Shown here: in pieces, positions 24,906 through 34,496 of the stretch
How positions within the stretch are numbered: the first letter of the stretch is position 1
How the letters are laid out: every line of letters begins with the position of its first letter
DNA from: Jaenimonas drosophilae
Lineage: Eukaryota > Euglenozoa > Kinetoplastea > Trypanosomatida > Trypanosomatidae
Assembly: GCA_030849065.1 (NCBI GenBank)
Contig: JASAON010001522.1
Location: 1-46,502 of the forward strand
Length of the DNA stretch: 46,502 nt
Direction: 5' to 3'
The notes under the pieces: model-generated
What the model was told of the DNA's origin: nothing
What the model saw: only the letters and a program-made list of their open reading frames with translations
Databases searched by the model: none
Position numbers and translations under genes: made by a program

Positions 24906-27359
24906 CTATGAATCGCAGTGGGCCACCCACCCACTCGTCCACAGCCGCTCCAGCTGGCGCTCATCGCCGCCGGGGAGCACACGTACGAGACGCAGCTCCA
25001 GCAGCCCCTGTGTGGCGAAGATGGCCATCACCTCGCACTCCACGACGGAGCCGACCAACACCTCATCGAGGTTGTGGCGGATGGTGTGGGCCAACTGCAC
25101 CTCGGGCAGGTACACCTCTGAGACGTAGCGTGTGGCAGGCTCCCACGATGATGATGATGATGATGATGATGATGAGAGGTCCAGCATCTCGAGAGCCTCC
25201 GCGGGGCGTTGCAAAAAGCGGGCGTAGGCCGGTGCCGCCCCCACACAACGTGTTTCGCCCACCAGGCAGAGATAGCGACGCTTCTGCTCCACCGGCCCCA
25301 TCTCATCCTCGCCACGCCAGCGGTCTTGCATGTACTTGAGAAGCCAATAACGAATGCTGCCATCTTGCAGCTTACTCGCCTGCTCCTGCTTGGTGCTGAT
25401 CATGGAGCAGAGGCTGGCCATGGAGTGTTCGGGCAGGAGCTCTCCAACTGGGTACATCACCGTCGCCGATGAACGCCCACGACCACCCTTCTTCTTCTTT
25501 TTGTTGTTGTGCTTCATGGTCTTCTTCTTTTTCGCGTGACTGCCCGCTGTGGCGGCGTGTTGTTGATGCATGAGCACCTTCAGCTGATGATGAACGAGCA
25601 TATCGGGGAAACGGCGCAGGGGTGAGGTGCTGTGGGCGTAGTTGGAGGTGGCCAATCCGGCGTGATGAAGAGGTGTGTGGTGGTAGATGGCCCGGGTGAC
25701 GGAGCTCAACCGCCGCACCGATTGATGCATCGCCTCCGCCACGTAGAGCCCAGACGATGGCATGCCACTTGTTGTTGTTGTTGGTGATGATGTACGTCGT
25801 GGGCCCAGGATGGCCACTCCTTGGGGTTCTTCAAAGTAGGCCGCCACCTCATGATCGCTGGAGAGTGCGCGGGTGCCACGAAAGGGGATGGATATGCCAG
25901 CCTCCTGCGCCACACGCGAGCACACCTCATTGGCGGCGATCATGAGCTCCGCCACCGCCATGCGTGCATCGACGGTGCCGAGGATTTGGTCGCAGACAGA
26001 GACGACGCGCGTACCACGAACGGTGATGTACGGGTCGGGGAGGCTCATATCACCTCCACTCACTGCACCCACACCAACCACATTCGTATCAGCCGTAGAA
26101 GAAGAAGAAGAAGATGATGATGATGTGTTGTTGTTGGTGGTGGTGGATGATGTACCACCACTTCCACGTCCGCCTTGAGTGTTGTGGCTCGCCTGACGCT
26201 GACGTTCCAGCCGTGCATCGAACCGCCGTTTTGCCGCGGCGTAGATGCATCGAATGGCACGCGCATCGCCCTCCCCCCACCACGATGGTTGTTTCACCAC
26301 CGTGTGCGTGCCATCAACGTCCTCAGCCACCAATGTGTGCTGAACCTGCTCATATGTGAGCCGTCGAAGCTGCCGAAGCCATCCCACCTCCACTCCGTAG
26401 TCGGTGATGGCCCCTGTTGCATCATCAATCCCAAAAAAGATGTTGAAGGTGCGGCAGACGCGATCCTCACGCAATGTGGCCGCCTCCACCACCGCCTTTG
26501 GCAGCATGAAGAAAACCCCCTCGGGGAGGTACGTGGTTGTGGTGAGCGTACGTGCCGTGAGGTGCTCGAGTGGGGAGTCCATGGGGCAGTAGGCGGTGGC
26601 ATCAGACACATACACAACGAAGCGGGTTGCACCGGTGCGTGGGTGTTGCTCCACCCCAATCGCATCATCCACTTCGCTCGTCGTGGCGGAGTCAATGGCG
26701 TAGGCGGGGCCGTCGCGAACGTGGCGGAGATCATCAAAGGCGTCTTCGCCATCGCGGCGTTGGCCGTCAGGGCCGCTGCCGAGGCAGTCGGGGATGAGCG
26801 CGTAGGCCTGTGCGGGGTAGTGCAGCTCACCGGCGTAGGCGGTGCGGAGGAGATTGTCACCGGGCACCACCACGCGCATCTTCTCCAAGAGAAGCCGCAT
26901 CGCATGAGGATGGCCAACATGGTGCATCATGCCATCATCATCATCATGATCAGTACCATGCCCAACCTTGGCGGTGTTTGTGTGGTGATGAAGGAGCTTC
27001 ACGGCGGTGTTAATATCTTCGAGTGCCTCCTCGGCAAGGCTCCCCTCGCCGCTGGCGTAGCGAGCGAGAAGGCGGAGGATGCGCGCCTCGCTGACGCTGT
27101 CAAGGGGTGCGACGGGCATCTTCCACGCGGAGCTCAGCACACGTTGAACCTGCAACACACCATCCTGTGTGGTGTTGGTGGGTGAGGAGGAAGATGATGA
27201 TGTTGTTGGTGCTACTGGTGTTGCGGTTGTGGGTGTGAGAGAGTACTTCTGGAGGAGGGAGCCGAGGATGAATTTGCGCGTCCACGGACGATTGAGGCCG
27301 GTGCCAGAAAACTGCGCCGCCCGAAGTGGGAGGGCAGCCCAACCACGCGTACACCTCAT
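24906..27359 (-). CDS. RNB-domain (RNase II/R) exoribonuclease, probably mitochondrial (DSS1-like)
   Basis: 817 residues from the ATG at 27359; the frame is open upstream but lacks an ATG. The start MRCTRGWAALPLRAAQFSG is a typical mitochondrial presequence. The RNB catalytic centre is AID223SATTSE229VDDAIG, the family's D-x5-D-x-DD motif with Glu in the second position, followed by VVYVSDATAYCPMDSPLE. Near the domain end is YAHSTSPLRRFPDMLVHHQL, the conserved Arg-containing signature. A C-terminal S1-like strand region follows (GSVVECEVMAIFATQG). A poly-Ser/Asn/Thr tract interrupts the RNB domain near residue 440, and Lys-rich stretches occur later. RNB enzymes degrade RNA processively 3' to 5'. 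The presequence suggests the kinetoplastid mitochondrial enzyme DSS-1, partner of the SUV3 helicase, but a second mitochondrial paralogue is possible. Confidence 0.85.
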   Translation of the reverse strand: MRCTRGWAALPLRAAQFSGTGLNRPWTRKFILGSLLQKYSLTPTTATPVAPTTSSSSSSPTNTTQDGVLQVQRVLSSAWKMPVAPLDSVSEARILRLLARYASGEGSLAEEALEDINTAVKLLHHHTNTAKVGHGTDHDDDDGMMHHVGHPHAMRLLLEKMRVVVPGDNLLRTAYAGELHYPAQAYALIPDCLGSGPDGQRRDGEDAFDDLRHVRDGPAYAIDSATTSEVDDAIGVEQHPRTGATRFVVYVSDATAYCPMDSPLEHLTARTLTTTTYLPEGVFFMLPKAVVEAATLREDRVCRTFNIFFGIDDATGAITDYGVEVGWLRQLRRLTYEQVQHTLVAEDVDGTHTVVKQPSWWGEGDARAIRCIYAAAKRRFDARLERQRQASHNTQGGRGSGGTSSTTTNNNTSSSSSSSSSTADTNVVGVGAVSGGDMSLPDPYITVRGTRVVSVCDQILGTVDARMAVAELMIAANEVCSRVAQEAGISIPFRGTRALSSDHEVAAYFEEPQGVAILGPRRTSSPTTTTSGMPSSGLYVAEAMHQSVRRLSSVTRAIYHHTPLHHAGLATSNYAHSTSPLRRFPDMLVHHQLKVLMHQQHAATAGSHAKKKKTMKHNNKKKKKGGRGRSSATVMYPVGELLPEHSMASLCSMISTKQEQASKLQDGSIRYWLLKYMQDRWRGEDEMGPVEQKRRYLCLVGETRCVGAAPAYARFLQRPAEALEMLDLSSSSSSSSSSWEPATRYVSEVYLPEVQLAHTIRHNLDEVLVGSVVECEVMAIFATQGLLELRLVRVLPGGDERQLERLWTSGWVAHCDS

Positions 27360-27393
27360 TCCAAACGCAACTACACCACACACACTACAAACA

Positions 27394-27426
27394 CTGTAAA
27401 AAAAGTGAAGAAGAAGAAGAAAAAAC
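27394..27426 (-). promoter_or_regulatory. Trans-splice acceptor of the RNB exoribonuclease gene
   Basis: The minus strand has about 30 nt of almost pure T/C (TTC repeats and T7) ending in ACAG, with AG at 27395-27394, 34 nt before the ATG at 27359. It also supports that ATG over any earlier non-ATG start. Confidence 0.75.
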
Positions 27427-27592
27427 ACAACATTGTTGGTGACTTGGATTCACACATACACGCACACATATATATGTACGTGTTGGCAAGAGATGAAGAC
27501 GGTAGCTACTCACGCGTCTAAAAGACTTAATTCTGTGAAGCACAACCACAACACCATCGATGGATGGATGATGCCCATCGTCATGATCATCA

Positions 27593-30500
27593 TCACAAGG
27601 ATTGGCGAAGACGTTCAAGCGCACGGCGCATGTCGTTGGGCATCTCGCACTCCACCACCACACGTTCCTCCGTGGACGTTGTGGGGCCAACGTCCACCGC
27701 CATGGCATGAAGCGCTGGCCTCGTCAGCCCCCACGAATTGTTGTTGTTGTTGTTGTTGTTGTTGGGTTGGTTCGTCATCTCACGTGGCTGATATTGCACA
27801 TCACCAACAAGTGGATGATGCATCTGCGCAAAGTGCTGCCGAATCTGATGCCGCCGACCACTCCGCAGCTCCACCTCAACGTGGTAGATGCCATGCCGTG
27901 GGAAGTACTCCAACACACGGAAGACGGTGTGCGCAGGACGGCGATCGCGCTGATGCGCATGCGCCGACTTCAACACCAAGGATGATGATGATGATGATGC
28001 GCTGGCGTGTGCCTCCACAGGGCTGCTCATTACACCACGGTTGGGGAGATAATAGACGGCCTCCGCCGCGGTGTGTTGTGCGGCTGGAGGGAAGTGCTGA
28101 ACCAACGCACGATAGCGTTTTGTCATGACATGACGCACCAACGATGCGGCGCGTGCGGTGTGGAGATCATCGTGGTTGTCGGCGACGAGGACGATGCCGC
28201 TCGTACCCACGTCAATGCGATTCACCAAACCATGTTGATGCAACACCGGACACAACTCATTCATCTTCTTGTTGTTGTTGTTGGCATGGGTGCCACCACT
28301 CCTCCAGCCTCTCCAGGGTGCCAGGAGATGAAGTAGGATAGCAAGAGAGGGGTACTGCGCGTGAAGCGTGGCGTTGACCCCCGCGGGCTTCATCACCGCC
28401 AACATGCCGTGCGGAAGTTGGCCATGACCACTGAGTACAAGTGCATCCTCCACACCAACCGGATGATGATGGTGATGATGATCATCATCACCCTTCTTCT
28501 TCATGCCGTAGCTGTGGTGCAGCAACTTTGTACGTTGAGCATGGCGGCAGAAGAAGGCCAACATCCTGGGAATATGGATGCTCAAACACCTCATTCGTAG
28601 TTTGGGCGGTGAAAAGACGCACGACGTGTGTGGCGAGTGGCGATCGCGCGGGCGTACGCGCATGAAAACCTGCGCTGCCGCAGCCGGATAGCGGTGCAGA
28701 GGTCTGAGTGAGCGACCAACAAGAAGGGCCTCGGTACACATCCACCCACGTGTTGCACTACATACACAGCTCTTCAGCTCTTCGTGACGTACATCATCAT
28801 CATCGTGTGTTGTTGTTGTTGTTGTTGTGTTCTTCTTCATCACCACCTCCTCCACAAAAGATGCATCATAAATCGGCCCGAGGTACGACTTGGCGGCATC
28901 GTGCTTTTCGGCCGATACGGCAAACACAAGACGTGTGCCACGCAACCCGTGCCCCGCCAACATCTCCTCCACGCGTTGAAGCAGTAGAACATCATCATCC
29001 AACAACGTCATCCACGACGGAAGAAGTTGCAACACCAAGGTGGTGGCGATGGCTGCCGCGGATTCCGGCGCGTAGATGATCGTCGTGGAAGAGATGGCGG
29101 CCAACAACCGCGGAAGTGCGCCGACACGCGCGACGGCCTCGACGTGAAGAGAGGCGTGATAGTTGCTGAGTTGGGCCATGATGGTACGCAGCTGCTGCCA
29201 ATGCTGGGCAGAGATGATGTACGGGCTCAGCGCACCACCACCACCAACAACATCATCCTCTTCATGATGATCATCATTATCATCATGTTGTTGTTGTTGC
29301 GGTTGATCCAACTCCGTGTAGAAGCTCGGGGGTGGTGGCTCCAGCATGAAGCACACCATGTCGGTGTAGCATGTGTGTGCGAGACACGAACCACCACCAA
29401 CCACCTCCACAAGATTGATGCCCATCGCAACAAGTTGGTCCATGACGTACTCATGATGAGATGCGTAGTGCCATGATGGTGAAAAGAGTGCAGGACGCAT
29501 CAATGTACGTAGATGCTGGAGCTCCACATCATCTTCCATCCATGTGTTGTTGTTGTTGTTGTGCCATGTTGGTGCCATGCGTTGCATCGCGCGACCCATG
29601 GCGGTGAGGAGGAGCCACGGAAGAAGCTCCTTCGCGGGTGAGCGGAGGAGATACGGCCGACGTGCGCCACGCCGATGACGTTGCACAGAATTTGGTGATG
29701 AAGACGCATCATCAACGTCATGGGCCATCATCGTGCTTGATACACGTACGGGTGCGGCATCTACACGCACCAACATGGTCGAAATGTGCGGTGGTACATG
29801 GCGCAGCAACCACAAACGTCGGCGGAGCTCCACGACCAAGGACGATGGCGATGTTGGCGAACGCCCACCGCGCACCTCCGCTGACATCCAACCTTGAATC
29901 CACTCACACGGCACAGACGATGGCATCCAATCATGAGTGCTTCTACATGATGATGATGATGATGGTGTGTCAGCTACAACAACGGCGAGGCCGTGGCTTG
30001 GTGGCCGTTGCAGCATCTCGAGCTCCTCTGCGCGCATCGCATCCATGCGGAGCTCCGCCGGCATCGTCAATGTGTTTCCACGCAAAAACACCTTCACGAG
30101 TGTGTGTACGTGCGCAGGTGAGAAGAGCAACGCCACACTTGATGAAACACCACCACTGCATGATGATGATGATGATGTTGTTGTTGGTGTGGCATCACCA
30201 ACATGTCGTCGAGCCACGCCATCAATGAGGTGCTCCACCGCATCCAGTTTTCCAAGAACGAGAAGCTCATGTGCGTGAAGGAGCTCATCAAGACCAGCAT
30301 ATGCCTCATCCGAAGATGCTGTTGGTGGTGTTGATGATGATGATGATGATGCAAGGCGTTTGCCCGTGAGATGTATCGTGTTGTGTTGCGTGCGGTGATG
30401 AAGGCCGCAGTGGGCGGCGAGCGCAGCACATCGCTGCTCCGCCGCTCGACTGCGTTGCCACGCCTCCACCAACTCCGCCACCAAATTCATGTCTGTGAAG

Positions 30501-31777
30501 GAGCCCGACATGTTGCACTCATCGACATCATCATCACCATCATCAACATCCTCTCCACGTTCTCCTTCTGCTTGAATGTATTTATTAAGGATGTAGGCAA
30601 TGTCGCGTGAGGAGATGTGCGTCGGTGCAACAACAGCACCCTCGGAAGAAGATGATGATGATGTTGTTGTTGGCCATCGACGGCACCAACGAAGCACACA
30701 GACCAACTCCTTCCAACTGGCTGTGTTGCGTATAAAAGCAGCAGCAGCACCCTCATCAACACCACTTCTTCTGCGTGTTGTTGTGTGTTGTGGCACCAAC
30801 GGAAGTGCGAGGACAACGACGTTGGCCTCCGCCACGACTACATCACCCTCAACGAGCAATGCGGCACACACACGCCGCCACTCCGCCGCCCCCCGTGGCT
30901 CGCGCTGATGATGCTGCAACAACTCCACGAAGCTCTTGGCACCGCGACGCATCAAGGATGATGTTGCTGGTGTTGTTGTGTGCTCCTCCTTCATCATCTT
31001 GTTGTTGTTGTTGTTGTTGTGTGTGCTGGAAAAGAAGAGCTGCTGTGTCTTGGCGTTGTTGTTGCATGTGATATATGGTGCCAAGAGAGCATCACGAATG
31101 GCATCGCGGTATTCATCAAAGACGTGTGCTGCGACGTTGATGGCGGCGGAGTAGATCCAATGTTGCAATTCACCCAACATGCGCACCTCCTTGCGTGAGG
31201 TTGCGGTCGGCATCTCATCTTGCAATGTTGTGTTGTTGTTGTTGTTGTTTCGTTTGTGTTGATCATGATGATCATGATCCAGTGAGGCCAACGATGGCAC
31301 ATTCATAACAGACCTTGTGTGTGTTGGTGGCTGTGAATCCTCAGCTCTGCCACGCATCCGCGCCATGCGACGGAGGTGATGCGAAGATGCAGCCAACGCA
31401 TGACGCAGATTGTCTTCTGCATGCACCGTTCCTCCTCCAGCGTGTGCGGCTGACGCAAGACCTCCGTGAAGTTTGCGCACCCACGCCTTGGATGATGTGC
31501 GTCGAGGAGATCCATCCGCAACCAGAGAACGATGCGCATGTGTTGTTCTTATTGTTGATGATGATGATCCATGTGCATGTGCATGTGCGGAGCACCACAC
31601 ACGTTGTGCTGCAACAAGAGGAGCGAGGATGCGTCGATGCATGAATCGTGGACGTGCGTATTCATGCGTGGCCTCTAACACTGCCCACAACACAAAGAAG
31701 AAGATGGAAGATGAAGTTAAGAAGCGCGTACACATACACAACACCGTGAGGAGAAGCATCATCATCTTCATCATCAT
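27593..31777 (-). CDS. RluA-family pseudouridine synthase with a ~1000-residue N-terminal extension
   Basis: The frame runs 1394 residues from the ATG at 31777. A second good start is the ATG at 31642 (MHRRILAPLVAAQRVW, a mitochondrial-presequence-like opening; 1349 residues). Acceptor-like CAG sites precede both. The C-terminal ~320 residues are an RluA-type domain: GMLAVMKPAGVNATLHA, the catalytic loop VNRID1189VGTSG with the nucleophilic Asp (the usual HRLD reads NRID), and SGRRHQIRQHFAQM followed by HPLVGDVQY. The first ~1050 residues are unrecognised. They look helical with many inserted Asn, Ser, Thr, His and Asp runs from microsatellites. The enzyme would isomerise uridine in RNA. If the presequence is real the target is mitochondrial RNA, for example mitoribosomal RNA, where kinetoplastids use very large accessory proteins. 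The substrate is not determined. Confidence 0.85.
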   Translation of the reverse strand: MMMKMMMLLLTVLCMCTRFLTSSSIFFFVLWAVLEATHEYARPRFMHRRILAPLVAAQRVWCSAHAHAHGSSSSTIRTTHAHRSLVADGSPRRTSSKAWVRKLHGGLASAAHAGGGTVHAEDNLRHALAASSHHLRRMARMRGRAEDSQPPTHTRSVMNVPSLASLDHDHHDQHKRNNNNNNTTLQDEMPTATSRKEVRMLGELQHWIYSAAINVAAHVFDEYRDAIRDALLAPYITCNNNAKTQQLFFSSTHNNNNNNKMMKEEHTTTPATSSLMRRGAKSFVELLQHHQREPRGAAEWRRVCAALLVEGDVVVAEANVVVLALPLVPQHTTTRRRSGVDEGAAAAFIRNTASWKELVCVLRWCRRWPTTTSSSSSSEGAVVAPTHISSRDIAYILNKYIQAEGERGEDVDDGDDDVDECNMSGSFTDMNLVAELVEAWQRSRAAEQRCAALAAHCGLHHRTQHNTIHLTGKRLASSSSSSTPPTASSDEAYAGLDELLHAHELLVLGKLDAVEHLIDGVARRHVGDATPTTTSSSSSCSGGVSSSVALLFSPAHVHTLVKVFLRGNTLTMPAELRMDAMRAEELEMLQRPPSHGLAVVVADTPSSSSSCRSTHDWMPSSVPCEWIQGWMSAEVRGGRSPTSPSSLVVELRRRLWLLRHVPPHISTMLVRVDAAPVRVSSTMMAHDVDDASSSPNSVQRHRRGARRPYLLRSPAKELLPWLLLTAMGRAMQRMAPTWHNNNNNTWMEDDVELQHLRTLMRPALFSPSWHYASHHEYVMDQLVAMGINLVEVVGGGSCLAHTCYTDMVCFMLEPPPPSFYTELDQPQQQQHDDNDDHHEEDDVVGGGGALSPYIISAQHWQQLRTIMAQLSNYHASLHVEAVARVGALPRLLAAISSTTIIYAPESAAAIATTLVLQLLPSWMTLLDDDVLLLQRVEEMLAGHGLRGTRLVFAVSAEKHDAAKSYLGPIYDASFVEEVVMKKNTTTTTTTHDDDDVRHEELKSCVCSATRGWMCTEALLVGRSLRPLHRYPAAAAQVFMRVRPRDRHSPHTSCVFSPPKLRMRCLSIHIPRMLAFFCRHAQRTKLLHHSYGMKKKGDDDHHHHHHPVGVEDALVLSGHGQLPHGMLAVMKPAGVNATLHAQYPSLAILLHLLAPWRGWRSGGTHANNNNKKMNELCPVLHQHGLVNRIDVGTSGIVLVADNHDDLHTARAASLVRHVMTKRYRALVQHFPPAAQHTAAEAVYYLPNRGVMSSPVEAHASASSSSSSLVLKSAHAHQRDRRPAHTVFRVLEYFPRHGIYHVEVELRSGRRHQIRQHFAQMHHPLVGDVQYQPREMTNQPNNNNNNNNNSWGLTRPALHAMAVDVGPTTSTEERVVVECEMPNDMRRALERLRQSL

Positions 31778-32661
31778 CCACTCAGACCGGGGCTGAAATG
31801 CAGCAAAACGAATATCAACGACGCGTACACGATCAAGGATGGCTACGCGAGCTTACTGAAGGAGTATGAAGAACAACAACAACAACATCATCAGGCACAG
31901 CAGCAACAACAGCAACAGCAACAACAACAACAACAAAAAGACACTGGGAGATACGACATCATCATGCACCGCTCATCCATGTGTGTGTATGGTTGGCCTC
32001 AAGGGCGAAGAAGAATCACCCAACAACAACAACTGAAACAACATTCACTTTTTCTTTGTTAATAGAAAGAGTGCTCCACGAGCACACACACACACACACA
32101 CACACACGCAAACACGAACAACAACAACAACAAAAACAATCTGCATCCACGGAGTTAGAGAGGAGGGGAAAAAGTTATGCGACGGGGGGATGTAGTTGTG
32201 TTTCACTCACAGTCAGTAAGACGAGACACTAGGGTATGATTTGGCCACACAACATCCGTAGAGCCATCGTTTGTGATGAGCAGACAACTACAACAACAAC
32301 AACAACACTCCTTGATGGTAAGGATGGCGTTGATGATGGTGGAGAGGAGGAGGTTAGGGGGTGGCGTGGCTCAGAAGCATAACTGCCGCTGACAGTGGAT
32401 ATACGCCTCCTCCCACACACAACACAGACATACGATGCGCAGAGAATGAAGTGATGATTGTTGCACTTCACCCATCTCACCCACCCACTACGTGTGTAGC
32501 TGTACCATGCACGCGCACTCAGCAGCTGTCATTGAGGGAAACAACAAGATCAGGAAAAAAAACATTCTTCAGAGGAAAAAAAACAACAAGTACGACGAAC
32601 ATGCCATCATGAATGATGAGTTTCATTCACATTCACATGTACGTGCGCACATGCATTCACA
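31778..32661. other. 884-bp intergenic stretch with CAA/CAG and CA repeats
   Basis: No frame here looks like a real protein on either strand. On the plus strand there are CAA/CAG-rich runs at 31868-31938, a CA dinucleotide run near 32082-32106, and CAA runs near 32117-32134 and 32287-32306. On the minus strand an acceptor-like TTTCAG lies about 16 nt before the ATG at 31777. The rest should be 3' UTR of CDC50 and 5' flank of the pseudouridine synthase. Confidence 0.5.
31868..31938 (+). repeat. Impure CAA/CAG trinucleotide array
   Basis: About 70 bp of CAA units with interspersed CAG and two CAT units, in non-coding sequence upstream of the pseudouridine synthase gene. Confidence 0.9.
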
Positions 32662-34455
32662 CTAATCATCTTCATCACTGCTTGGACGACGTACGTCTTG
32701 TGCCTCGCGCAGCTCCTCCAAACGTTTCATGGGCACCTCACGCCACGTGAGACGTTCGTAGTAGTTCTCAACCTCGGCACCTTCCGCATCAAACACATAC
32801 CAATTCCGTTTTGGTAGTGGCAGTCGTTCATATCGATTCACGCCACGCTCGCGCCACATGAGCTCCACGAGAAACGTGATGCCGAGCACAAAGGCCACAA
32901 CGCCCAGGGCGATGAAGACGGCCCCCAACACGGCGTTGGCGTTCTGATAGAATCCCGCGTGCATCAGCTTGAAGGACTTGGTGCCATCAAAGGTAACGAC
33001 GTCGTAGAACTCATCAATCTCCATCTCGTAGGTGCCAGCGTGGAGGTCAAGATGAATGAAGCGGTGCAGCTTCATGAAGTTGCTGAGGAGGCCCGTTTTC
33101 ATCCAAACTTGCAGATCCAAGTCGGCAGGGTCGGGGAGTGCGTGGCCCGCCTCGTTGAGGTACCACCCGTTGCGGAGATACTCATTGTTCGTGATGAAGG
33201 AGTAGTCCTTGCTCCACCAGTGTGGCTCATCATGGCGCAACGGGGCGAAGCGCACGTCACGATCAGCACGGAAGCTGATGCCACGCTTGGTGCAGTGGTT
33301 GGGGGATGTGCTTCCCCCGAGGGGCTCCCCAACCGCGTCAAAGTCGCTGGCATTGCACAACATCTCTCGTCCAGCGTCCTTCACCTTATACAAAATGAAG
33401 GAGTCATTGAAGAGGTTCCAGGCGAGGGAGCCACACGGGTTGTAGGTGAAGCTGCTCGCATCCTCTGTGGTCGTGGAGCCGTCTTGTGGGTTGGTGATGG
33501 TGATGGCAGTGGTGCCACCCTCCACGAAGCCAACGGTGCTGAAGGGCTCGCAGTGGCTCAGCTTGCCCACACTCGCCTTCCCACGCAGCTGATTCACGTC
33601 ACGACTCTCGCGCAAGGAGCGGAAATTTTGGTACATGTTATCAATGACGTAGTAGAAGCTCACGGGGGCGTGGATGGTGCGATGTACGTGGAAACGCACC
33701 ACCGTGCGCGTACCTTGGCGGTGCGCGACGCCATCCGCTTCGAAGGTGCGAATGCCCTCGTTGATGTTGATGCGTGAATCGGTGGGAACGTACTGATACC
33801 GATGAATGTTGCTGTACGGCACCTCCACGGACTGTTGTCGGCTGAGTCCGACCAGCTCCAGGCTTCCCACAACCAAGAAGATAATGGCGAAGGCGAGATA
33901 GATGATGATGGAGAGCCAAATGGGCGGGTAGTTGAAGACGGCGGGGAGGGTCTGCTGCGTCACTGGATTGCCGCCGTATGTTGTGTGGCCATATGCGTGC
34001 ATCCACCTTGGAAGCCAACGTGTGCTACAACAACAACAACATGAATCATCTCGTGACGGATCGGCGGGATGATCCGCAGCACCTCCATCCTTGGCGGCGT
34101 TCTTGTCGGCGGCCTTCTTTAGGCTATCGTCGCTGACCATGCGGCCAAGGTCCCCATCGCGCTTGCTTGTTTGTGCCGTTGGTGATGGCGCGAAGCTGCC
34201 GTTGGTGAGCACACTGCTGCCAAGGCTGGGCGAGAGGAGTTGTGGGCTCCCATTGATGGAGCTACGTGGATGATGATGATGAGGATGAGGATTCTGATGT
34301 TGGTCCTCCTGACCGTGAGAGGAGGTTTGCAGGGTAGCTAGATCAATAAGATTATTGGTGTTGGTGTTGTGGCCGCCGGAGATCTCTTCACTGAGTGGGG
34401 CCGTTGTTGGCCGCTCGCCAAATGCCACTGAGGGAGGACGACTGGATGGATGCAT
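32662..34455 (-). CDS. CDC50: CDC50/LEM3-family P4-ATPase (flippase) beta subunit
   Basis: 597 residues from the ATG at 34455. A long Ser/His/Pro-rich cytosolic tail (1-138) is followed by five consecutive Cys (139-143) and TM1 (about 179-203, PPIWLSIIIYLAFAIIFLV). The ectodomain has the family signatures APVSFYYVIDNMYQNFRSLR, NPCGSLAWNLFNDSF and LQVWMKTGLLSNFMKL, then AGTYEMEIDEFYDV. TM2 is at about 508-532, followed by a 60-residue cytosolic tail. CDC50 proteins escort and activate P4-type ATPases that flip phospholipids to the cytosolic leaflet in Golgi, endosomal and plasma membranes. The ectodomain Cys pairs and N-glycosylation sequons (for example NDS) are present. The N-terminal tail is longer than in yeast or human members (about 40-70 residues there). 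The family call is firm. Confidence 0.95.
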   Translation of the reverse strand: MHPSSRPPSVAFGERPTTAPLSEEISGGHNTNTNNLIDLATLQTSSHGQEDQHQNPHPHHHHPRSSINGSPQLLSPSLGSSVLTNGSFAPSPTAQTSKRDGDLGRMVSDDSLKKAADKNAAKDGGAADHPADPSRDDSCCCCCSTRWLPRWMHAYGHTTYGGNPVTQQTLPAVFNYPPIWLSIIIYLAFAIIFLVVGSLELVGLSRQQSVEVPYSNIHRYQYVPTDSRININEGIRTFEADGVAHRQGTRTVVRFHVHRTIHAPVSFYYVIDNMYQNFRSLRESRDVNQLRGKASVGKLSHCEPFSTVGFVEGGTTAITITNPQDGSTTTEDASSFTYNPCGSLAWNLFNDSFILYKVKDAGREMLCNASDFDAVGEPLGGSTSPNHCTKRGISFRADRDVRFAPLRHDEPHWWSKDYSFITNNEYLRNGWYLNEAGHALPDPADLDLQVWMKTGLLSNFMKLHRFIHLDLHAGTYEMEIDEFYDVVTFDGTKSFKLMHAGFYQNANAVLGAVFIALGVVAFVLGITFLVELMWRERGVNRYERLPLPKRNWYVFDAEGAEVENYYERLTWREVPMKRLEELREAQDVRRPSSDEDD

Positions 34456-34473
34456 CCTCTCCAGTAGGAAACA

Positions 34474-34496
34474 CTATAACAACAACAACAACAACA
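34474..34496 (-). promoter_or_regulatory. Candidate trans-splice acceptor of CDC50 using a (GUU)n tract
   Basis: The minus strand reads (GTT)6 directly followed by ATAG, with AG at 34475-34474, then 18 nt to the ATG at 34455. No other pyrimidine tract precedes this AG, so the microsatellite itself appears to serve as the tract. Confidence 0.5.

Noticed and set aside
24906..26300. CRISPR-like or satellite interpretation of the trinucleotide arrays
   Set aside because: Units are 3 bp, perfect or near-perfect and in-frame within genes; there are no spacers and this is a eukaryotic nuclear context.
31778..32661. A small coding gene (83-residue frame at 32229-32480)
   Set aside because: Its product is a Val run from a GTT repeat plus unstructured sequence; no acceptor tract and no family resemblance.
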